Assembly: GCA_963555705.1 (NCBI GenBank)
Contig: OY743190.1
Coordinates: forward strand, 25,055,491 to 25,119,490
Direction: 5' to 3'
DNA length: 64,000 nt
Source: Ligustrum vulgare
Taxonomy: Eukaryota; Streptophyta; Magnoliopsida; Lamiales; Oleaceae
Shown: piece after piece, positions 57,101 to 64,000 of the stretch
How the letters are laid out: the number at the start of each line of letters is the position of its first letter
Numbering within the stretch: the first letter of the stretch is position 1
The notes under the pieces: generated by a model
The model's database searches: none
Told to the model about the DNA's origin: nothing
What the model saw: only the letters and a program-made list of their open reading frames with translations
Program-made: the position numbers and the translations under genes

Positions 57101-60100
57101 CTAAATCTTTTAGAATCAGTAAAACGAAAACTGAAACCTTTTGGGGATTGTTTTTAATCCTTTTGAGGTTTGAAACCCTTTGCCTCTGCTCATTTTAAAT
57201 TATTTACTTAGAAGGTTTACCTTAAAGCTTGTCGTATCTGATCCTTCTCATTTATGAAAATGAGTCTTGCACGTGAGAGGCCTCTAAAGGTGTCCATATC
57301 CTCTTGGACATTGCATCCACCCTTCACAATTCCAAGTTACTCTTTAAGTGTGCAAATAAATAAAAGACCTCTTCATCGAAGTCTAAACTCCTTTTGGATA
57401 ATCCCAAACTCCTTTACCTTGATATGTCGTTTCTTTTTAATCTGTCTCCTTTAGTATTTGTGACTTCACAGGTTAATAACTATTTAATCATAGACTCTTT
57501 TAACATCATAAGAAGCTCTATGCTTACGCCGTTGTAAAAGTAATGACATCTAGCATTTCAATAATGATGATCTTGATGACAAAATCAACAATAAAAACGA
57601 ACTAAGTCTTAGTTTGCAAAAACGACAAACTAAACTTATTTGCCTATAAATTTGGGGCCGGCTACATGAAACCTTTTTCATGATTGCACTCTATTCATCT
57701 TTACAACTACTTGAAGATCTAATGCTATTAGATATAATAGCAAATACAACATGTCATCCTAAGCATCTAACATTATATAGAACTAATATTTAACATTATA
57801 AGGATTTTCCTATCACATAGAATTCTAGTAGAACGACAATGAGCGGAAATTCTTATGAACCTTTCCACTTATAGGTACTCTTTCCATAATATAATGTCCC
57901 AATTAGATGAAGATTATGATTATATGTTAAATCTATTAAATCAACCTTATAGCTAATCTATATTTAAAAAAAAAAAATGTATAGCTAATCTAACAAGTAA
58001 AACATTTTTTGTGCGTAAGTATTTGGAATTAAGGCTGTTTGCACAACAAATTGTATCCTATGGTTATGCTAAATTTAATCTACAATTTAGTCCCTAAATT
58101 TATAACTTGGTGTTGAAGATTTTATATAATTTCACAATCATTAGTATTTTTCCTAAAAATGACATTGACATATCCTTGACTTACAAGTTATTTAAGATTC
58201 AAATTCCTACAAGATAAAATTGCCTATTTGATAGGATCCCAATCGGGGAATCTCGTCGAACAACGCGGAATAACGAAATTAAAACCTAGGAAAGATCTAG
58301 ATCAGATTTAAACACAAAAATAAACAAGAACACAGGAAATAAATAACGGAATTAACGATAGATCGACGATAAACCTTGACCCGACAATCACGACGCAAGA
58401 AATGACGATGCAGAATGAAGAACCAGGATTGGTGAACGCCACAAGGACTCGTCAATTTCCTTGATAAAATTCTAATTGGAAACGCCACAAATATTCTCGC
58501 GAATATTTGATAAGTTCAACGCCACAAATATTTCGCAATATTTGATAAGTTGGATTTGTTCTCGAAGAACACAAAAAGGGACTCTTCAACCTTTCAATTG
58601 GAGAAAACTCTCTCAACTCAAATTCAATATTCTCAAAACTAAACTGTCTTTTACATTCATGAAAAAGGAATATAAATAAGAAAATTAACCTAGCCGCTAA
58701 TTGGGCTCAAAACAGAATTCTAATTAGAGAAAAATACTAAAATAGGAAAATAACTTAAAAACGGAAAAATAATCAAAAAATGCGAAAATCCGGGAAAATC
58801 AGATTTACGGCCGTTATGAACTCATTTATGGCCGTAAATGACTTTCTGCTTAAGACTTACGGCCGTATCCATATTTCTTACGGCCGTAACTATGAAATTC
58901 TGTAATTCTTCATTTAAACCCGAGGCGGAGTTACGGCCGTGAGGATTATTCTTTACGGTCGTAATGAAGCTTCTGGTCATCAAACTTTGCTCATTTGGTT
59001 CGGCTCGATCTATTCGCCCTCTCGGCTTGACTCCAACATGAAACTTGCTCCGTTTTGCACGTAAATCACTGTCATATTGCCGATGGCTCGACTTCGCCCT
59101 TCGATGCCTGGTCCGAATCATATCATACTCCCTCTCTTGAAAATGATTCGACCTCGAATCCAATTTTGGTCGGCTTTTTAAACTCCTGCTTTTCTGGGCT
59201 CGATGATCATGTTTATGCCTCATGCTTGCTTTCAACCTTTTGGGCTGCCCATTTTTCTCCTTCAACTTTCTCGGCTTTTTGGGCTGCTCATTTGTGCCAA
59301 CAAGTTTTTTTCCTGTTTTAAGCTCATGGTTTGACTTTGGTACCTGTAAAACAGATTTTAAAGAACTGTGGAGGGGTGTGTTAGCGTGAGTAAGTGCAAA
59401 TAGACTCATTTTTGTGGTAGACTCTTTTCTTTTGCTTTTTGCACTCAGTCTCTCTTTTTTCTGAGGTTTGAACCTCAACCCTCTTTTCTTTATTTTTCAC
59501 CCCCTCTCCTTTTTTTAAGGTCGTGGCCTCAACTCTCTTTTCTTTAATTTCCACTCCCCCTCCTTTTATAGAGGTCGTGGCCTTAACTCTCTTATTTTTC
59601 CCCTCAAACTCACTTTTCACTTTCAATTGATCTTTCAGGGCTTCAGTTGGAGATAATGACATTAGAGTAAACTTTTTTCCCCCTTTTACCAAGCTGTATC
59701 TGTTCGTATACCCGTCATGTAGCACAGCCCTTTCATGTTGCCAAGACCTATCCAACAATATGTGACTAATTTGCATATGCACCACGTCACAAATTACCTC
59801 ATCAGTATATCCACCAAAAGAAAAAGTCACCAAGGCCTGTCTCTTCACCTTAACTTTCCCCGACTCAGTCAACCATTGTAATTTATAAGGTGTTGGATGT
59901 TTCATTAAAGATATGCCTAATTTTTCCACCAACATTGTACTAACTACATTAGTACAACTTCCCCCGTCAATCACCATGCTACACACTTTATCATTCACGA
60001 TGCATCTAGTGTGAAAAATATTATCCTTCTGCCCTTCCATATTATCCAAAACATTCACCTTACGCCTAAAGCTAAGAGTATGCCTATCAATAATTGACTC

Positions 60101-63100
60101 ATCCACCACAACACTTTTAGCCCCTTCACTATCACACCTAACCTTCTTACGTGGACAATCAAGTGCAATGTGACCCCGTTCCAAACATTTAAAGCACTTA
60201 ACATTTTTATCCTTAAGAGGCTTGGAATCAGAATTATTTTTACCTTTGGTTGTCGGTTCCTCCCTCCTTTTGTGAACATGATCACTACTCTCTCGTTTTG
60301 ATGTCTCTTTTCGCTTCAATGGCCTTTCATCCACCCCATCTCCGTACTTAGCATAACATTCACGCCTACTACTCCTAGCCATAGAGTCCGCCGATTGCTC
60401 CTTTTTCAATTGGGCAATCATCGCATCTCTTTTATCCATCCTAGCCATTACCTTCTTAAATTTTGCCTGCATCTCTGCCAATAATTCAACACCTTGCTCC
60501 AATATCCTATCCCCTCTTTCGGGCCGTTTGTTGTCACTCATTGATGAAGATCTCTCCCCGCGAGACATGGTTTATAACAAGAAGAAGAAATAAAATTCCT
60601 CACAAATCTTTATCACTCGTGTATCACTCTTTTTCCTTCTCGAGACTCCGATAATCAATCCAAGAACTCTTTATCAAGGGTAGATAAACAAGACACGAAT
60701 AAGAACAAATTGAAGAATTGAGGAAATTTGGAATATGGAAAAAAATGAAATTTTCGAATCTTCCGCCAGAGAATTGGACTACGAGTATGGCAGAAAAAAC
60801 AGAACTGGATTTGGACGAAAAACGAACAAGAAAAACACTTTTGAATTTTTTGGACTGACTCTTATGGATCAAATTGAAAAAATTTATAACTGACACGAAG
60901 AACGCAAAGAACACGAAAAAAAATCAAAAAAATCAAGAATTAACAAGAAATACAAGAATCTGAAATAGATCCAAGCTCTGATACCAGATGATAGGATCCC
61001 AATCGGGGAATATCGTCGAACAACGCGGAATAACGAAATTAAAACCTAGGAAAGATTTAGATCAGATTTAAACACAAAAATAAACAAGAACACAGGAAAT
61101 AAATAACGGAATTAACGATAGATCGACGATAAAACCTTGACCCGACAATCACGACGCAAGGAATGACGATGTGGATTGAAGAACCAAGATTGGTGAACGC
61201 CACAAGGACTCGTCAATTTTCTTGATAAGATTCCAATTGGAAACGCCACAAATATTCTCGCGAATATTTGATAAGTTCAACGCCTCAAATATTTCGCAAT
61301 ATTTGATAAGTTGGATTTGTTCTCGAAGAATACAAAAAGGGACTCCTCAACCTTTCAATTGGAGAAAACTCTCTCAACTCAAATTCAATATTCTCAAAAC
61401 TAAACTGTCTTTTACATTCACAAAAAAGGAATATAAATAAGAAAATTAACCTAGCCGCTAATTGGGCTCAAAACAGAATTCTAATTAGACTAAGGGTGCG
61501 TTTGATAACGAGGGTGGAATTTGGGTGGAAAGAAAATGAATTCTAGGGAATTAGAAGTTAATGTGTTTGATTGGTTTAATTTTCTAGGTGGAAAAAGTAG
61601 GGAATTTTCCAACTTTTATTGTTTGATTAACATTATTTTCCATGGAAAATAAAGTAATTTTTTGCTATTTTAATCAAATTTTTTTTTTTTTTACTTTTTA
61701 AATATATTTGTACTTGATGATGATAATGTTATTTTTTGGAAAGAAAATAAGTCAATTAACAACAACAAAATTGATTAAACGTGTCGAAAATAATTTTTCA
61801 TCTACCATGGAAAACAAAAAACCACCAACCCAAAGAAAAAATTTTCCACCAAATCAAGGAAAAGGGGCGCGTGGGTGGGGTCCGCGGAAAAAATTTTCCG
61901 TGGAAAATTTTCGCAATCAAACGGAGTAAAGTAGAAAAGTTGGAAAAAAATTTCCTTTTCCACGGAAAATAATGGTTATCAAACAAACCCTAAAATACTA
62001 AAATAGGAAAATAACTTAAAAACGGAAAAATAATAAAAAAAACGCGAAAATCCGGGAAAATCAGATTTACGGCCGTAATGAACTCATTTACGGTCGTAAA
62101 TGACTTTCTGCTTAAGACTTACGGCCTTATTCATATTTCTTACGGCCGTAACTATGAAATTCTCTAATTCTTCATTTAAACCCGAGGCGGAGTTACGGCT
62201 GTGAGGATTATTCTTTACGGCCGTAATGAAGCTTCTGGTCATCAAACTTTGCTCCTTTGGTTCGGCTCGATCCATTCGCCCTCTCGACTCGACTCCAATA
62301 TAAAATTTGCTTCGTTTTGCACGTAGATCACTGTCATATTGCCGATGACTCGACTTCGCCCTTCGATGCCTGGTCCGGATCATATCACTATTTCTAAAAA
62401 AATAGACACTGGATGGGGATATGTTTAACATTAAACCAAGACCTCATGGGACAACACCCAACAGAAAAGTAATCCTTATAATATATGGACACCTTGAAGT
62501 CTGCTACACTGTAATTTCATTTCGTACTCCATTGCACGTGAAAATTGGACATTTTTCCAAGTTGGGGTTCTTGTACTGATGTTTTTGAAACTTTTAGTGT
62601 CATAGATCCATGCCACAAGGGGACTAGAAAAGATTTGAACTTTCACGTCCGGGATGATCCTTGATACATAGGGGACAAAGAAGGTTTATGCTGCTAATCC
62701 TATGTAATACAATACAAGACTTTGTGGAGTTACGTTGAGTCTAGTGTGAGGTCCCACAGACAGAATTAAAATGATATATATGGATATATACTTCTAATTC
62801 CCATTATTTCTGCTTTGTTTCGTGTAATCAAACGTGAATATTACTGTAAGTAATAAGCCTAATTGCCTAAATAATTATCAAGCACTCAATATTTTGAACA
62901 ATTTGATGGTTACCTGAATTCAACGGGCATGTTTTGTTAACTCGAACCTGTTTAGCATTTTCATTGTAAGATTATTATAAGTGGATTGGATGGACACCTG
63001 TGCATCAAGGTACTGAGAAGAAGGCCAAAGCAAAGTTGCTCTTTTGCATGTGGACAGACAAAAGGAAAGTAAGAGGCTTCAAGTTGAAATTGAGTGATCC

Positions 63101-63532
63101 CCCCGGGAAGCGCACATTTAGTACCTGTTTGACAAACATTATTGGGAAAAATGAGTTTTGGAATAGCGATTTTTTTAGGACGTGTGGTTAAAACGTAAGA
63201 AAAAGGTTGGTTTACGTGCAAAATATTTTATGTAAATGTGTGGTTGAAAGAGAGTTTTGAGAAAAAAGGTTTTTGAGAAAATGGATGACAGACGGGCTTA
63301 ACTTGCTCTTTGTAATGATTTTGATGAGACACGGACTAAAATGTTGCTTTTAATTCTTTTGCACCAAAATATCTGAAAGAAAATCGTTAATCACTTGTCT
63401 TAGTTTTGATTATCTTGGCAACAAATTAAACTAATAATAGTAGAACAGTTGTCATAGTTTTGTGTGGTCACTCGGTTTTGTGTTTTCTCTCTCTTTCTGC
63501 TTCTTTTTCTCATCTCCCTGCCCCTTGCGTGA

Positions 63533-63585
<53 letters not shown>

Positions 63586-63717
63586 TATTTGATTTAGCAA
63601 TCTTTATGCTCAAGGGTTTGATTTCCATCTCAGGAAGACGTGAAGGATTGGACAGTTGATGTGCTCACAGATGCACTCACACGAGCTGAAGAAACTGTCA
63701 AACGTGGATCTAAATAG
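54058..63717 (+). CDS. Four-exon plant gene, small protein of unknown function, probable membrane segment
   Basis: Exons 54058-54349, 55540-55733, 56390-56578 and 63634-63717 join in one frame (about 252 residues; phases 1, 0, 0). Borders AATG|GTAAGG, CATACAG|TT, ATG|GTACTA, GGAAG|CTC, TTG|GTAAGA, CTCAG|GA. Residues after exon 1 read VSRDGPSDTLKRKVSLLEKK, a hydrophobic segment (TMPMILTAVGFALFAKLLMM) suggesting one membrane span, then LDESKSQEMIERKIKNAPAG, MLTREEWEEIQEVRPRTPFE, SKLARPNARIRTGE and EDVKDWTVDVLTDALTRAEE. The C-terminal part looks strongly conserved. A plastid location is a guess. The start is uncertain because exon 1 lies in a tandem duplication. Intron 3 (7 kb) contains a retrotransposon. 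I cannot name the family. Confidence 0.7.
56898..57010 (-). repeat. LTR-like end in intron 3
   Basis: On -, a TATAAATAGGG box near 57015 is followed by ATTCATTCTCCAAATTC, a CT-rich leader and an end at TTCTGCATCA (56898). This is the shape of a retrotransposon U3/R/U5; the other edge and target duplication are not found. The rest of intron 3 up to 58223 shows no gene. Confidence 0.35.
58229..59125 (-). repeat. 3' LTR of the non-autonomous element
   Basis: On +, TGATAGGATCCC to GAATCATATCA. Encodes the end of a frame read on - (58822) and the palindrome array. Confidence 0.95.
58805..58964. promoter_or_regulatory. Paired palindrome array TTACGGCCGTRA in U3
   Basis: Six copies in three pairs: 58805/58826, 58857/58878, 58931/58953; spacings 21, 21 and 22 bp. 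The 22-bp pair is again the one nearest the end of the coding region. The same array occurs in the 5' LTR from 62067. An AT-rich TATA-like stretch (TATTTATATT on -) lies about 130 bp downstream in element orientation. Confidence 0.8.
58822..59478 (-). pseudogene. Tail frame of the non-autonomous element running into its 3' LTR
   Basis: 218-codon Lys/Arg-rich frame. Its middle part, LDSRSNHFQEREYDMIRTRH, matches the CRM integrase tail ([13 protein letters not shown] in the autonomous copy) at the internal/LTR border, so this is the remnant of pol after deletion of the core. It overlaps the end of the 395-residue frame by about 100 bp in another frame and stops within the palindrome array. Confidence 0.6.
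59381..60568 (-). CDS. Reduced Gag-protease protein (zinc knuckle plus retropepsin), intact
   Basis: 395 residues, no stop. Residues 1-60 are a charged, coiled-coil-like N-terminus (LEQGVELLAEMQAKFKKVMA) equivalent to the start of CRM Gag. The capsid domain is missing. About residues 128-146 form a CCHC knuckle (CFKCLERGHIALDCPRKK). Near residue 200 is the protease site IDGGSCTNVVSTML, then KHPTPYKLQWLTESGKVK and HILLDRSWQH, and Lys/Glu-rich repeats of the form KRVEATTLKKGE. A lasting open frame while RT and integrase are gone suggests it may still bind its RNA or help packaging by a partner element (inference). Alternatively it is merely a young deletion product. Confidence 0.8.
   Translation of the reverse strand: MSRGERSSSMSDNKRPERGDRILEQGVELLAEMQAKFKKVMARMDKRDAMIAQLKKEQSADSMARSSRRECYAKYGDGVDERPLKRKETSKRESSDHVHKRREEPTTKGKNNSDSKPLKDKNVKCFKCLERGHIALDCPRKKVRCDSEGAKSVVVDESIIDRHTLSFRRKVNVLDNMEGQKDNIFHTRCIVNDKVCSMVIDGGSCTNVVSTMLVEKLGISLMKHPTPYKLQWLTESGKVKVKRQALVTFSFGGYTDEVICDVVHMQISHILLDRSWQHERAVLHDGYTNRYSLVKGGKKFTLMSLSPTEALKDQLKVKSEFEGKNKRVKATTSIKGGGVEIKEKRVEATTLKKGEGVKNKEKRVEVQTSEKRETECKKQKKRVYHKNESICTYSR
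60971..60986 (-). other. Primer binding site, initiator Met tRNA
   Basis: TGGTATCAGAGCTTGG on -, two bases from the 5' LTR. The purine tract TTCAAGAGAGGGAGTA is at 59141-59126 beside the 3' LTR. Confidence 0.9.
60989..62387 (-). repeat. 5' LTR of the non-autonomous element, with MITE insert
   Basis: Same sequence as 58229-59125 apart from point differences and the 497-bp MITE at 61494-61990. Confidence 0.95.
61494..61990. mobile_element. Tourist/Harbinger-like MITE, 497 bp, in the 5' LTR
   Basis: Ends GGGTGCGTTTGATAAC and (inverted) GGGTTTGTTTGATAAC, TSD TAA (61491-61493, 61991-61993). The sister LTR at 58723 shows the empty site, which fixes both edges. Frames inside it are artefacts. Confidence 0.9.
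62393..63633 (+). other. Right part of intron 3
   Basis: No gene seen. Contains an (ATT)n microsatellite (63533-63584) shortly before the splice acceptor of the last exon. Confidence 0.6.
63533..63584 (+). repeat. (ATT)n microsatellite
   Basis: About 17 ATT units, about 50 bp upstream of the last exon of the 54058-63717 gene. Confidence 0.95.
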
Positions 63718-64000
63718 ATCTGGTTGATTCTTGCTATATTTTTTTCTTTTCAACTTCATGAGTTGCAATGTGTTACGAGTTGAAGCCATTACTTTCTTTT
63801 AAAGTCTTTTACTGGTTAATAGGCTTGTACTACTAGTCAATTTGTCATGTATCCTTCACATTCTCAAGTGCCAAACTAATTGATATCAATATATTGCTAG
63901 TAAAATGAGATGGTTCAAGAAGCTTCAGAGTTCGAAGTATTGATAGATTGTTTATTCGAAAGGACTGTATAATCCTACTCTATTGTGGTACTAAATACAT
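63718..64000 (+). other. 3' flank of the last gene
   Basis: AT-rich, likely 3' UTR; no polyadenylation signal can be fixed with confidence and no other gene is seen. Confidence 0.4.

Larger units (their letters stand above)
58229..62387 (-). mobile_element. Non-autonomous CRM-like retrotransposon in an intron
   Basis: LTRs 58229-59125 (897 bp) and 60989-62387 (about 899 bp plus a MITE), perfect TSD CTATT (58224-58228, 62388-62392), Met-tRNA primer site, purine tract. The internal region is only 1.86 kb. It keeps a Gag N-terminus, zinc knuckle, protease and the CRM-type tail (DSRSNHFQEREYDMI) but lacks capsid, RT, RNase H and integrase core. LTR palindrome array as in the 2218-9196 element. 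By eye the LTRs differ at about 39 of 895 positions. Confidence 0.88.

Noticed and set aside
61708..61986. Frames of 62-73 codons on both strands
   Set aside because: Inside the Tourist-like MITE; inverted-repeat artefacts.

Overview
The window is plant nuclear DNA. It has split genes with GT-AG introns, plant-specific gene families, and Ty3/gypsy, CACTA, hAT, Harbinger-like and TRIM elements nested in one another. It looks like a repeat-rich eudicot chromosome arm or pericentromere. I see no rRNA, tRNA, CRISPR or bacterial-type operon.

Layout. (1) 1-12957: 3' part of an old Tat-lineage (Retand/Ogre-like) Ty3/gypsy element on +, with two RNase H domains, an integrase and a decayed antisense gene with introns near its 3' LTR. 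(2) 2218-9196: a nearly complete CRM-clade chromovirus on -, inserted in that integrase (TSD AGGAG); its pol reading frame runs into the LTR. (3) 13086-18832: hAT-type elements, A-rich degenerate DNA and a WEB/DUF827 pseudogene. (4) 18981-28629: a hAT element with a perfect 8-bp TSD, split by an 8.3-kb CACTA element (20137-28421) that carries transposase remnants and one captured host exon (HEAT-repeat, SWEETIE-like). (5) 30000-33400: MITE-like and CACTA remnants. (6) 33814-40067: a six-exon PP2C phosphatase gene on +, apparently a pseudogene (nonsense codon plus a lost splice acceptor), with a 2.5-kb solo LTR in intron 2 and a 1.16-kb MITE in intron 5; a TRIM element follows. (7) 41157-41627 (-): a small intact plant-specific gene. 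(8) 42000-45000: GC-rich hAT MITEs. (9) 46541-49247 (-): exon remnants, including five consecutive exons of an ATXR3/SDG2-type histone methyltransferase, then a hAT element. (10) 54058-63717 (+): a four-exon gene of unknown function whose 7-kb third intron holds a second, non-autonomous CRM-like element (58229-62387), itself carrying a Harbinger-like MITE.

Most notable signal: the LTRs of both CRM-like elements carry arrays of the palindrome TTACGGCCGTRA in pairs. Start-to-start spacing is always 21 bp, except 22 bp in the pair nearest the end of pol. The arrays lie in U3, upstream of a TATA-like sequence, while the DNA around them has diverged. This looks like a phased, dimeric regulatory or binding site shared by an autonomous family and its non-autonomous partner.
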